Shown here piece after piece: positions 28,901 through 38,259 of a stretch of DNA of 64,000 nt; position 1 is the first letter of the stretch; each line of letters opens with the position of its first letter. The position numbers and the translations under genes are program-made. Origin of the DNA: Bolinopsis microptera (lineage: Eukaryota; Ctenophora; Tentaculata; Lobata; Bolinopsidae); assembly GCF_026151205.1 (NCBI RefSeq), contig NC_087077.1, forward strand, positions 4,464,001 through 4,528,000, given 5' to 3'. The notes below the pieces were generated by a model. That model saw only the letters and a program-made list of their open reading frames with translations, was not told the DNA's origin and ran no database searches.

Positions 28901-31203
28901 AGTCAGTAATCAACATGTCTCTTGTAAGAAGAATATTTGTATTATCCCGTACAGATGGGAATGTCACGTACTTGCAGGAAACTACAAGAAAGTTCGTGAC
29001 TTGACGACAATTTTCTTGAAAGATGAGGCGACGAAATTACATGCGTGCCGGCGCTAGGACAGCCGCGCGTGCGGCGTGTAGTATGTACGCGCGTGTAAAT
29101 ACGTACGTGCGCGCTCCAAATGTCTACAAATATTATATTGCGCCGGCTCATAATTCCTAAAAGTAGACCCTGTGCGTGATTGGATGCACAGTAATGATCA
29201 GATTATTGGGAACCATCGAGAACCATCTATCTAGTCTTTCAAAACAAACCACGATGTAACTAAACTTATAGTATTTCTTTAGGCAGTTAAGATAATCTAG
29301 TAACGTAAAAATACGTATTTAAACAAAGAAACTGTGTTCAAACTTCAAGTGCATTTAACATCACTTTAAAAGGGTACAGCTGCCTAAGAAGGTTTAATAG
29401 TTTTACATCACATATGTGAATATTACCTGGTATTCCAGCTGTTTCTAATCTGATGAGATTCCTCATTTCCTTCTCCGCCCACATGCGGACCATCTTTCTG
29501 GGATTGTGTTTACTGTAGCCGTGTCTAAATCGGAACTCTCCCGTCACGTACCTGGACAAATGAGAGAATAAAAACTAAATTGTTATCGGAACAAATACCA
29601 TAATGAATAATTAATAAGGGATCATCGGAGGATTACGATTGCAATAATTAATTCTTAGATTGAATTAAACCAAAATATAATGAAACTCATACCTGTCTCT
29701 GTCTTTGAAGGTAAGGATCGAGGTTTTGAATATTTTAATAGCACAATCTGGCTGTCCGTTATTGCAGGTGGCGTGGTAAACGTTAGCTTCTTTACCTGCA
29801 CATTATTTACACATCATTTACACATAAATCAAAATTTAATGCGGTGCAACCTTTATTATACAGTAACACTAAATTAGTATTAGCCTGTGACTTACTACAT
29901 TATTATACTGTGCCAAAAGAGGAACGACGCGAGAATCACATAATACTATTTCTAAGTTTGTACATTTGTGTACATTTGTGTACATTTGTGTACATTTGTG
30001 TACATAAGTGTACATTAGTGTACGGCTGAAGTACAATGTATAACACTTACCTGTGCTTATACATCCGTTAATCTCTGATATAACATTCTTACTAAGGAAC
30101 TTGTAAAGAATCATTCTAGTTCTAGGATCTAACACCATCTCTACAGTTGCACGATCTGATTTATCCCTGAATGTAAAACACCATTGTATTATCTAGTGTG
30201 CAATTGATTGAAAGTACTACCATTTTATCTTTCAAGCACATTATGTTCAGATAAGAAATCAGATAAGTTGTAAATACGCTATACTGCCCAATAATTTTAA
30301 CATATTGCAACAGATAAGAGACTTTCTCTTACAGATGGTAACATATTAACAAATATCAGCAACATTAAAATATCACAGAGACAATAAGATAAGTGTACCT
30401 AGATTTAACAGTTTTAACAGACTGAGTTTTACTGTGTTCAGACAGAGCAGTAGAGATGTGACGAGGTAGGAAGGTGGGGCCATCATACTTCTCTACGTTT
30501 ATCTTAGAGGCGAACTTTCTTAGCACTTTCTCTTGAGGCTGGAAGGAGTTACTCGTGCGTTCCCTGGAACAATTATATTGAACAGCAGCAAGAGGATATT
30601 TAAGATGTAAAATCCGGATTGGAGTAAACTCCTTTCCCTAATAAGAGCATTTTTACTTGTCGCAACAACCGGGATAAAGATAATTTATAATATATATATT
30701 ATACGATATTTAAGAGTAAGAGGTAAGGATAATGATACATTATCAATATCACTAATAAATAACAATCCATCATATTAACAAACTGATAACTGTTTTTGTT
30801 AATTACTAACTTGGTGGAATTAGCGTTACCACTACTCTTCACAGGTTTAAAGTCAGCCTCATAGAACCCATCATCTGCCTCGTCGTAGTCACTGACGTCA
30901 CTATCGTATGATGACGTCACTGCTCTGTCTGAGAATTTGATCTCTATGTTGGGCTGTCTAGGTGCGCAGTCCTCTTCTGCATCAGCAAACTGAGACGTGT
31001 TTATTGGTTTAGCTGCATTAATCATTAGCGCGTGAAAGATAAACTATTCCATTCTTTAATAAAAGTGACCATTATTGATTAATAAATTGAAATTAATCTG
31101 AAAATCTGATTTAAATGCGGCAGGTGATAAGCATACACGTACATAACTTAATAAACTTAATATTTATTCTATTAAAACTTACCCTGTCGATGTCATTGGC
31201 CAT
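16980..31203 (-). CDS. RIOK1: RIO kinase 1, atypical Ser/Thr kinase of 40S ribosome maturation
   Basis: Thirteen coding exons: 31203-31183, 30989-30811, 30563-30399, 30166-30051, 29795-29693, 29551-29427, 22648-22436, 20957-20865, 20675-20547, 20398-20295, 19916-19831, 19119-19046, 17182-16980. They total 1611 nt (536 aa; human is about 568), and all phases agree. RIO-family landmarks are the P-loop [11 protein letters not shown] (about residues 158-168), AIKIFK with Lys about 180, HADLSEFN with catalytic Asp about 297, and [13 protein letters not shown] with metal-binding Asp about 314. A conserved [20 protein letters not shown] precedes the lobe linker. The acidic, then basic tail ends in lysine-rich sequence, as in human RIOK1. 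Known role: late cytoplasmic pre-40S maturation. The first two exons are short and less certain. Introns contain the lipase and sushi-domain genes. Confidence 0.93.
17285..18469 (-). CDS. Acid lipase (lysosomal/gastric lipase family), intronless and nested in RIOK1
   Basis: Single 394-aa ORF with a signal peptide ([18 protein letters not shown]). It matches the LIPA/LIPF alpha/beta-hydrolase family along its length: [31 protein letters not shown] (oxyanion region), [12 protein letters not shown], the nucleophile elbow GHSQGT (Ser about 165), and catalytic Asp about 337 in AGGNDFLAD. Catalytic His is about 368 in [11 protein letters not shown]. Length equals the family norm (about 395-400). 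It probably hydrolyses triacylglycerols or cholesteryl esters in lysosomes or after secretion. The gene lies wholly inside the RIOK1 intron 17183-19045, on the same strand. Vertebrate relatives have many introns, so absence of introns suggests a retrocopy that stayed functional, or intron loss. Confidence 0.93.
   Translation of the reverse strand: MFNMLVIILACLVGSALSRGDPELELPTPGLIEFWGYPAESHWVTTEDGYILEMHRIPHGINYKQHSVPKPVVLLQHGLEDSSATWVINSPEESLGFMMADAGFDVWMGNIRGNTYSKDHTTLDHRSAPFWKFSFDEMALVDLPTMINYVLNTTNAKTLSYFGHSQGTLMGFLGFSQNQQLASKVNVFGALAPVARITHVEGMMRALSIVAPEIEKLVDIFGVNEFAVPTWLMETLVTMVCPRAKHTLCENIIFLGCGFDTSNMNATRVPRYAGHCPAGTSSRNIIHWAQLLRDRQLQKYDYGTPELNMKQYNSTTPPKYEISALSVPTALFAGGNDFLADPRDVVWLEGQLKPGVIIKNVFYDDYNHLDFVWGLDANRRVNDHLISLVRSVQH
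19929..20035. repeat. 8-bp tandem repeat in RIOK1 intron
   Basis: About 13 copies of TTGTTTAG, some TTGTTCAG, starting just beyond the acceptor of the RIOK1 exon 19916-19831. Confidence 0.9.
20692..20768 (+). other. G-rich tract with quadruplex potential in RIOK1 intron
   Basis: Many runs of four or more G with short loops on the plus strand. On the transcribed RIOK1 pre-mRNA it reads as a C-rich tract starting about 17 nt upstream of the acceptor of the exon 20675-20547. Confidence 0.6.
21262..22167. mobile_element. hAT-like fold-back element with poly-G/poly-C ends
   Basis: Both ends are a G (left) or C (right) run followed inward by CCAATGGCATAAA in inverted orientation. Left and right flanks carry the exact 8-bp duplication AAGGTAAA (21254-21261, 22168-22175), as for hAT elements. 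TGGCATAAAA triplets near 21275 and 22050 are in direct orientation. ATTCTCCATTTTCTCCATTT blocks follow each. An inner inverted pair (GAGAAAAGTGGTTTT and AAAACCACTTTTCTC) surrounds about 21815-21960. I see no transposase. It lies in a RIOK1 intron. Confidence 0.8.
23005..23035. repeat. Poly-C tract in RIOK1 intron
   Basis: Run of about 20 C followed by GGCCCCC; similar homopolymers occur at the ends of several mobile elements in this window, and no element could be delimited here. Confidence 0.7.
23462..23570. repeat. 17-bp tandem repeat
   Basis: About six copies of ACCAGTGGTCATTGATC in the large RIOK1 intron, followed by unrelated sequence. Confidence 0.93.
24228..25466 (+). CDS. Secreted protein with sushi (CCP)-like domains, nested antisense in RIOK1
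   Basis: Exons 24228-24303 (signal peptide [20 protein letters not shown]), 24450-24833, 24947-25132 and 25264 onward; all junctions are phase 1. The second exon encodes about 128 residues with [20 protein letters not shown]; it faintly recalls FAMeT-type domains but I would not assign it. The third and fourth exons each encode one module with Cys pattern C...VECEE/VTCFGG...VTCV.G..W/F....PDC. This fits complement-control (sushi) modules, often exon-sized with phase 1 borders. If not spliced further, translation ends at TGA 25464-25466; alternatively GTAATA at 25447 is a donor to an exon I cannot find. Probably extracellular. The gene runs opposite to RIOK1 inside its 6.8-kb intron. Confidence 0.65.
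25554..28119 (+). mobile_element. Helitron-like non-autonomous element, copy 1, interrupted
   Basis: The left part (25554-25788) and right part (27758-28119) match consecutive parts of a second copy at about 51604-52279. Shared blocks include GTAATTTCCGA, CGGTAAGAGT, GTGCCGACAAAACTCTGACG, ATTGATGGTTTTGTACCACA, and near the end AACTGCGGCAGTGAAAT. The 3' end has the hairpin CCCGGCC-GAA-GGCCGGG (28094-28110), then TTACA, CTAG and T. A GC hairpin a few bases before CTRR is the Helitron 3' signature. No Rep/helicase ORF is present. The middle is occupied by an inserted retroelement remnant. Confidence 0.7.
25776..27757 (-). mobile_element. Non-LTR retroelement remnant with RNase H, inserted in the Helitron-like copy
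   Basis: Minus-strand reading gives an RNase H-like segment: [12 protein letters not shown], then [13 protein letters not shown], then [19 protein letters not shown] (about 26880-26480). Further downstream is a cysteine segment, [13 protein letters not shown] (26413-26159). Order and motifs fit the 3' end of LINE-type elements with an RNase H domain. In-frame stops, one where the family has Trp before VPGH, show it is dead. A 13-bp repeat GGCTCGCATATAT occurs at 25776-25788 and 27745-27757, a candidate target-site duplication. A degenerate duplication of roughly 165 bp lies at about 27190-27440. Confidence 0.7.
28120..29426. other. Rest of the large RIOK1 intron
   Basis: AT-rich sequence without recognisable coding or repeat family. 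A short segment near 29040-29110 is rich in CG-containing GCGCG/TACGTACG words. Confidence 0.5.
29956..30015. repeat. 10-bp tandem repeat
   Basis: Five or six copies of TGTACATTTG, the last ones degenerate, in a short RIOK1 intron. Confidence 0.9.
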
Positions 31204-31626
31204 CCTATAAAATAAACAAATGAGTTAAGTTTCTATATTTTTAAACGATAAAAATAGTAAATATTTGTGTGCATACAATTGAGTAAGGGATAACCGGCGC
31301 GGTGCCTTGTCACTCGAATAAAAGAAGCATACACAAAATAACACTAAACATATTATACTGATTTGAAATGGTCACTGTAAACATAGGTAAAACATTTCAC
31401 ACGAAGTGAAAATATAACTCTCAATATCCGTTATTAACGTTACATACTCAGTAGAAGTTTGATACATAGTATCATAATAAGTTCACATTGCTCAGATTAC
31501 CGGATTTCACCGCAGAATTTGTTCGCGTTGATCAATTTTGGTGTTCGTTCCAAATACTAGAGACTTTGGTAGTAGCGTAGCAAAACGTGACATGAGCTTC
31601 AATAAGCAGTTTTCTTTAAGAACCCA

Positions 31627-31974
31627 TCACAACCCTTCTATGAGATGTTCTTTACCATGTTTGATCAACAAGTTCCTCTTCTCCCTCTCACTCATCTCCT
31701 CCCACATGTACCTAGCCCCCTTCCTCTCAATAAAGTCGTAGAAAGTCTGTCCTCTTACTGCCACGTGTAACTGAAACAGTGCTACAAATGTGCCCCCCAC
31801 AAAACCCAGGCAGAACAACAAGCCTCCTCCCACCCTCCTGTTCAGTACTCCTGATTTAAGGAGGATCCTCCTCGTCAGACTCGCTTTGTACAGCTTCTCT
31901 ACTAGCACTTTAGATTTAACAGTCTCAGTAGGGGTATCGGGAGCTAGTTTCATGGGACGCTTACCCCCGGACAT
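31627..31974 (-). CDS. Small single-pass membrane protein, unknown function
   Basis: 115-aa ORF beginning MSGGKRPMKLAP. I chose this ATG because an acceptor-like TTGTTCAG ends one base before it; a longer in-frame start at 31983 lies within the putative intron side. Residues about 45-70 (GGGLLFCLGFVGGTFVALFQ) form one membrane segment, preceded by a Lys/Arg-rich stretch. The C-terminal third is charged and helical (ERKGARYMWEEMSEREKRN). No cysteine motif or known family is recognised; size and charge pattern suggest an organelle membrane protein, which is only a guess. It lies about 420 bp upstream of the RIOK1 start on the same strand. Confidence 0.6.
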   Translation of the reverse strand: MSGGKRPMKLAPDTPTETVKSKVLVEKLYKASLTRRILLKSGVLNRRVGGGLLFCLGFVGGTFVALFQLHVAVRGQTFYDFIERKGARYMWEEMSEREKRNLLIKHGKEHLIEGL

Positions 31975-33064
31975 CCTGAACAAGTATATTGGGAGCCAGT
32001 ACGTTTATCTAGTGAATCAAAATGCTAGATTATTCTTTATTTGTTATTTGTTAGTTGTTTGATACCATGGTCATAGTTTTCGGTACTTGTTAAAAGTCTT
32101 GAGGAATAATTATTCGAATAATTGCCAAATATTACCTATTAGTCTACTTTATTTTGTTAATTTTATCTACTATACCTTTTACAATAAGTCCATCAATACA
32201 ATTTGTATTTTCTATTAAACAATCAAACTCTCTTTTAAAAGGTATTTTATAACTAATCGTGATATAATCATGATTCTATCTTCATTCCTTCAACATTTTA
32301 TCAACACTTTAACAACTCAGTCCATACAAAGATTCCACGCTGTCAGCACACGTTAAATTATAACGTTCATCTAGCTAATTAAAAACCTTTGTATTAAAGA
32401 TTAATTTCAAACCTGAAATAACAACAAACATCTCGCCTTTAAAGGAAGATAAAAACTATCATAATCACAATGTGATAAATACGATTCAGCAAATTGGTGC
32501 CTATTAATAACATTTTAAAAAATTTAAATTTAAATTTAAGATTAGTGAAACTTCAGTTTTACATATGAATAATGGTCAACGACTTCCACTTTTTAGATCT
32601 TTAAAACCATGTTGCTGCGTACTTCAATAATTCTTTAGCTTTTGGTTTTGAGCCTGAAAAACATTTTGTTACAAGAAAAATGTCGACAGCACAATCAACA
32701 GTGCAGCTATAACTAGCAAAACTAGAGTAGCAGAGTTTAAACAACTAGGATCAACAGTTTGATATTGTTTTTAACGTAAGTAAAGATGTTTACACGCCAA
32801 ATTGCAACTTAGATTAGCCCATGATTTAGAAGTCTTCATTGACTAGCAGGAACATGATAACCGAGACTACAAGAAACAATTCCCACAAATATTGAGGTTT
32901 TATCTTCCTGCTCAGCACACCACGTGAAATAACTAACTGCACGTGTAACTTGTCGTTCTGCACGTGGAACTTGTAGTCCTGCACGTGTAACTTGAAGTCT
33001 AACATACTAGGTATTGTTTCTACACAGTCAGTATGAATATCAGTTTCCTTGTTCTCCTATAACG
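31975..33064. other. AT-rich intergenic region
   Basis: No gene or named repeat seen. At 32920-33000 are three spaced CACGTG-containing blocks (GCACGTGTAACTTG, GCACGTGGAACTTG, GCACGTGTAACTTG) about 24 bp apart, upstream of the small secreted-protein gene; they form an imperfect tandem that could be E-box-like sites. Confidence 0.5.
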
Positions 33065-33756
33065 ATGAAAGGTTATGTTGTAGTTTTGTTGGTTGCAGTA
33101 CTAGCTTGTGTTTTATGTGAAGGAAAAGCTGCCACTAAGTGTTTGAGTTCGAATCAGCTGAAGTCATTAAAGACAACCAGGGTAATATCACTAGCTCTAG
33201 TTTCCACGAACATGACACCAACATTTAAACATTTAGTTGTTGTTCTTATCTCTATTTATTATTCTTATCATTGATGGACTTATCTCTATAGGGTGCTTCA
33301 TCGCCATTTCCACCTTTTGGGAATGTTTGGAATAAAAACTTTACTTTTACTGGGAACTACTAGGCCTGTCGGGCGTGTAATGGTTCAAATATTACCAATG
33401 TGACTAAACAATGTGTGAACAAGGTCAGGTGATTTTTGACTTGCAGTTCCGGTAAGTGGCTAATCACGTGACCTTGTACACTGTACACTGTACACTGTAC
33501 ACTGTACACTGTACACTGTACACTGTTGACTGTACACCGCCCGATAATGTACAGTGTACGCCGACAGTTACCGAAATGAATGATAAATTCTCCACAGGAC
33601 AAAAAATGTCGAACGGCGAGGCTTTGTGAATACCAAAGAAGAAAAATGAGTTGGATGAACTGTAACTCTAAAATAAAGACGTGTCGGAATAAATATAAAG
33701 AGTACAAAAAGGCAGACAAAATAAGGTGTCCAGAGAGTGGCCATGGCCATTGGTAG
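33065..33756 (+). CDS. Small secreted cysteine-rich protein, unknown family
   Basis: Proposed exons 33065-33181, 33364-33423 and 33598-33756, each phase 0 and bounded by AG/GT, giving 111 aa. The first exon begins with a clear signal peptide (MKGYVVVLLVAVLACVLCEG) and ends LKSLKTTR. The second contains ACRACNGSNITNVTK with a C-x2-C pair and two N-glycosylation sequons (NGS, NVT). The third is basic with four Cys (KKCRTARLC, WMNC, KTCRN) and a last one in RCPESGHGHW before TAG. Nine cysteines follow the signal peptide. The acceptor of exon 2 is CTACTAG; an alternative exon from 33292 would hit that TAG in frame. No known family is recognised. It is probably extracellular; I assign no activity. 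Confidence 0.6.
33477..33532. repeat. 7-bp TACACTG tandem
   Basis: About seven copies of TACACTG in the second intron of the small secreted-protein gene. The word GTAC makes the array partly self-complementary. Confidence 0.9.
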
Positions 33757-34166
33757 ACACTTCCTACACTAGTTATAGTAGTGATTCTAGTGGACTACCT
33801 ATCAGTTACGCGTACGGAGATAACCTTCGTGTTTATACCACTATCTTTATAGAGTCTAATTTAGAGGTAGATCAAACCAGCTTTAGACTTTTAGATATAA
33901 TAATTTGTAACTAAGTATATGGGCTGCAATGGATGCCGTTCAAACGTCGATTATTTTAATTTAGTTTTTACCAATCAAGTGTTTTGTTTTACTTTGTCTG
34001 TTGAGAGCCGTGATGCTCCTTATTAAACATCATAGCAAAGAATGGGGAATGTCTGCTGAAACATTTTATAAAACAAGGCTTTAATGATTTTTAATTTCAG
34101 CATTACTTTGAACTTAATCTAGAAGACAGTAATAAATACAACTTCAGCAGCTGACTCACACGTTAC

Positions 34167-35762
34167 TTAGTACATAGGGAAAGAAGGGTCTATATCGCTG
34201 GTCCAGCCCAACAAGCCGCCGATAATATCTTTAAAACAATGATTCGGATACTTCTCCTTGAGATACTGGACAGCTACCTGAGAGTTAATACCGGCCCTGC
34301 ACAACAAGTACACTGGTTCTGAGGTATCTTCAGGTATGTGAGGCTCCAAGTCCGCCTTGTCTGACATCATCTCACCAAACGGGACACACACTGACTTCCC
34401 CAGAGCACATATCCCGAACTCCACGGCTGGCCGGACGTCTATTAGGTGTTTGTAAGGTGTTTCCTTCAGCTGCTTGCACGTGATCCTCTCTTGTTCAGTG
34501 CTGGCGTTACTGTACGCTTTATTCTTCCCACTACCACAGAACTGCACATAATCAACTGGTGACGTCACTGAGGGGTTGTCGCCACATACCACACAATCTT
34601 TCTGCCTGGAGCGGAGTGTTATCGCCTTCATTATACCATCCCACGGGCTGACCAGCATCATCTTACCAGCATACGCAGACTCATTGGAAGCTAATATCTT
34701 TATAGCTTCGGCGGCTTGGAGAGATCCTACTATTCCTGTAACAGGTCCCAGCACTCCTGCTTCAAAGCAGTTGAGAGTAGTGTCAGGGTTAGGAGGGTTG
34801 GGGTTAATACACCTGTAACACGGCCCCCCCTTGTAGTTGTAGGTAGACACCTGTCCCTCGAATCTCAGAGCAGCACCGGACACTAGAACCTTCTTGAGAA
34901 GCACGCAACAGTCGTTAACAAGGTAGCGAGTGGTAGCGTTATCGGTGCAGTCTAACACAAGGTCGTACTGTTCAATGATGGGTAGAGCGTTGCTAGCGTT
35001 CAGGTCCACTTTATGTGGGACCAAGGTCACGTGCTTGTTCACTGCGTGCAGTCGGGATATGGCTGAGTCCACTTTGTGTACTCCTATCTCTTTCTCGCTG
35101 TGCAGGATCTGAAGATTATTGTGTGTTGTTTTCCAGCTTATTTCTTATAAGATTTGTGCCTCAAATATTTTATATGCGAATATGAGTAGTGATGCTAAAC
35201 AATTATAACTTAATCAATTAAGAGCTACTTAAAATAATAAAGAAGAAGTTATCACCTGTCTATGAAGGTTGGAGGCGTCCACAATATCGTCATCAAGTAG
35301 TCCTAGAGTACCAACCCCAGCAGCAGCGAGGTAGTGCGCACTAGGACATCCTAGCGCTCCCAATCCAACTATCAATACCTTCACAGGACACATTGTTAGA
35401 AGATGTACAAATACAAGAGATAACTCTAACGGTTACAATAACAATGTCACCGAGAAACCTGTTCAGCTATCATAGCATTAATTGCTAAACAAACACAGAT
35501 GTCCGATAAAGATAATAAGCAGAACTTACCAAAAACTAATTTAATATTATAATACTTAATATTCACTGATAAAAGTTATTTTCAGAGCTGACAAAGCAAA
35601 CTGCAGAATTTACTAAAAACTAACCTTGCTTTTCTTAAGACCCTCCTGTCCGGGTAGGCCTATACCATCAACTATCATCTGTCTGCCATATCTCAGCACT
35701 TCTGGGTTGGTCAAGGTTGTGGGGACCACGTTCGTAGCTCCTTCTTCAACACTTTCAGCCAT
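34167..35762 (-). CDS. MOCS3: MOCS3/UBA4: adenylyltransferase and sulfurtransferase
   Basis: Exons 35762-35625, 35378-35256 and 35108-34167, all phase 0 (400 aa; human is about 460). The N-terminal E1-like domain has [10 protein letters not shown], the nucleotide loop VGLGALGCP (about 50-58), [14 protein letters not shown], and two zinc CxxC pairs (CYRC about 184-187, CVVC about 259-262). The adenylyl-transfer Cys is in [14 protein letters not shown] (about 201). The C-terminal rhodanese domain has [13 protein letters not shown], and its persulfide Cys is in [10 protein letters not shown] (about 357). Known role: adenylation and sulfur transfer to URM1 (tRNA wobble-uridine thiolation) and MOCS2A (molybdenum cofactor). 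All catalytic residues are present. An acceptor-like TTTGCAG lies 10 nt before the ATG. Confidence 0.96.
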
Positions 35763-36076
35763 TGCTAGGTCGCTGCAAACAATATTTAATATATAATTGC
35801 ACACGCGTACAGCAATTGCGTTATAATTACCATACTTGATGTTCGGTAGCTATAAAATAATAAGCTTCACTGTTGTTGTAAACGAGCTAGTATACTAAAA
35901 GTGGTCTACGTGGCGAAAAAATGGGCGTTCCTAACTTATGTCAATCTACACTCACTAGTATCAAACGATCGGGAAGTATGTCCCAAAAAACTCTTTAAAC
36001 TCTATAACGTTCTTCTAACATGCTAGAGTATCATGCTTAAGAGACCGTGCTTTAACAGTGCCTTATGATGAGAGTC

Positions 36077-37111
36077 TAGGAACCGACCGGATATCCGGCT
36101 TCAATATCCGGTTCCGGCTCCGGTTTCAACAAGAATTTCGCCGCGGTTAAACCACGCACGATCAATTTTCCCTACGATGTACTTGTACCATTAATTCTTT
36201 TGAGTGAAAAGTGTGACTGGAAAAAAGTGCACCATATTTACTTGTACTATGTTTTTATAAATGAGTGGGATTCGTGCATGGTAAAAATTGACGATTAATT
36301 TGACCAATGTAGCGCCGAGCGCATCAACAATAAATGAATCCAGAAAATTGCGGAAAATAACTTTGCGAAGGAGGAATTTCACTGTAATTAATTAACACAT
36401 GGCTAGCGTCGCGCGCAGCATAACAGACGCTTCCTATACACTTAATTATAAGGGAGTGGTCTATATTGCGAAGGAGCAGACTTTTGTCATCACCGCAGGT
36501 CCATCGGGCCACCTCATATATCCAAACCCGATTACTCATTCCCTAGGATCTTTTTGCCTTCGGCAAGAGTAGGGGAAAAAATTTGCCGGATATTTCTTTT
36601 TTTTAAATGTATTTCTAAAATCTTGAAATGCATATTTTTCACATTTTAACTCGAATCCCTAAAAATCAAAACTTTTGAGCAAGGTAGACGCTCAAGGGGT
36701 CGAGGTCTGATAGGATATGCCAATTGCATATCATTTCTGATATTGATAATAACTTGTCATATCATTTCTGATATTGATAATAACTTGTCTAATCTTGTTA
36801 CAACGACAACGTACTGCTTATTGATTTGATATTTGATGTCTACTGCAGATAGACCTAAACATTAAACACCATCGGTCTGGTCGTATAACTAACTAACTAA
36901 ATGAGGAACCTATTGTGTAATTACAAACTATTGTTTATAAGGATTAATATCATAATTGATAATGACAAAAGCCCAATACGTAAGAAGGATTAATTTAAAT
37001 TTTCCGACAAGGTCCGGCACATTCCGGAGTTCTGGCAACCTTATATTTGCCCTAGATTAATATCCGGCAAAATCCGGTCCGGCAGCAAAAAGTCCATTCC
37101 GGTCGGTTCCT
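36077..37111. mobile_element. DNA-transposon-like element with GGAACCGACCGG ends
   Basis: The left end AGGAACCGACCGGAT and right end ATTCCGGTCGGTTCCT form a terminal inverted repeat, and both subterminal regions are full of CCGG words (ATATCCGG, GGTTCCGG; AATCCGGTCCGG). Length is about 1.03 kb and no transposase is visible. I cannot see a clear target-site duplication, so exact borders are uncertain. The interior has a hairpin TTTGCC-TTC-GGCAA near 36553. Confidence 0.6.
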
Positions 37112-37198
37112 GATAGTTACTTTTCACATATTGTTAGATATACTGTGATAAACACTCCACACTTTTATTTTACCTGTTACTTGGGAGACTTGTTCGTC

Positions 37199-37270
37199 AG
37201 TACACTGGTACACTGGTAAACTGGTAAACTGGTACAGTAGTACAGTGGTACACTGGTACACTGGTACACT
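37199..37270. repeat. Short tandem repeat, CTGGTACA-type
   Basis: Degenerate 8-10-bp units (ACTGGTACACTGGTAAA) repeated about eight times. Confidence 0.85.
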
Positions 37271-38208
37271 GCAGCTGTGGTTAAATAGTGGTTAAATAAT
37301 GGTTACTCTGTGTGTCAAATTCTTACATTTGTCTGCAATGACTAGGAACTGTTTGATCTATACTAGGAACTGTTTGCTCTATACTAGCCTTGATATTTTT
37401 TGAGAATTTCAATGATTCTGAGCATTTCAATGATTCTGAGAATACAAGAAAAAAATGAATTTCATGAATCAAGATAATAAATCGAATTCGTACAGTGTGT
37501 ATTTATAATGTGAATCATAATAAAAATGTTAAATCGGAAATACTGGTACTAACCATAGTTATTCGTATTAGAATCAAAAACGTTTTGTAAAAATTGATGA
37601 ATATTAATTTCATAATAAATTAGCGATCAACGCTTTAAAATCTTGTAAAACTAGCTCAGATGAGCCAATATCAAATCTTGATTCAAGTAAAGATACATTT
37701 AAAATACAAAAATATAATACGTTGCGAGAGCCAAAAAAGATGCATCGCAAAGTACATGCGATAGAAACATTAAGTATTAAACATTTAAAACGATTAATTT
37801 TAAAACCTTGTTCATAATAATATGTAATATATCCGAATATAACAACTACTATAAATTCTAACATTTCTAACATTCACAAAATCTTCAACGAACAGAAAAT
37901 TATAAAATAAAATTTTCAAGTTTTAACACTACTACAAATGTATTAAGATCTGTTCAATGCACACATAGTAAACTATGCTCACTGTCTTTTACATGGTAGC
38001 TCAGAATTAAGTATAATTAAATATTAGTGATTAACTTATTTTCCACTTTTACAGGTGAGAATGAAGTCAGATCACCATTATGTTATAACTAATTCTGCAC
38101 ATGAAGTATAACAGTAAGTGTGCAGTGAACAGTCTCATAAAAAAGGTAATTACTCCGACCCTCAAACCATGCAGGGTAACGTTTCTTCAATGAGCTAGGC
38201 TCACAACA

Positions 38209-38257
38209 AAGGCTCGCAACAGAGGCTCGCAACAAAGGCTCGCAACAGAGGCTCGCA
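38209..38257. repeat. 13-bp tandem in glycogenin 3' UTR region
   Basis: About four copies of GGCTCGCAACAAA/GAGA-type units, immediately after the glycogenin stop codon. Confidence 0.8.
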
Positions 38258-38259
38258 AT

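Larger units (their letters stand above)
35763..38255. other. Intergenic interval between MOCS3 and glycogenin
   Basis: Holds the transposon-like element 36077-37111 and a 10-bp CTGGTACA-type tandem at about 37199-37270. The remainder (37300-38255) is AT-rich with only short unconvincing ORFs. Confidence 0.6.
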
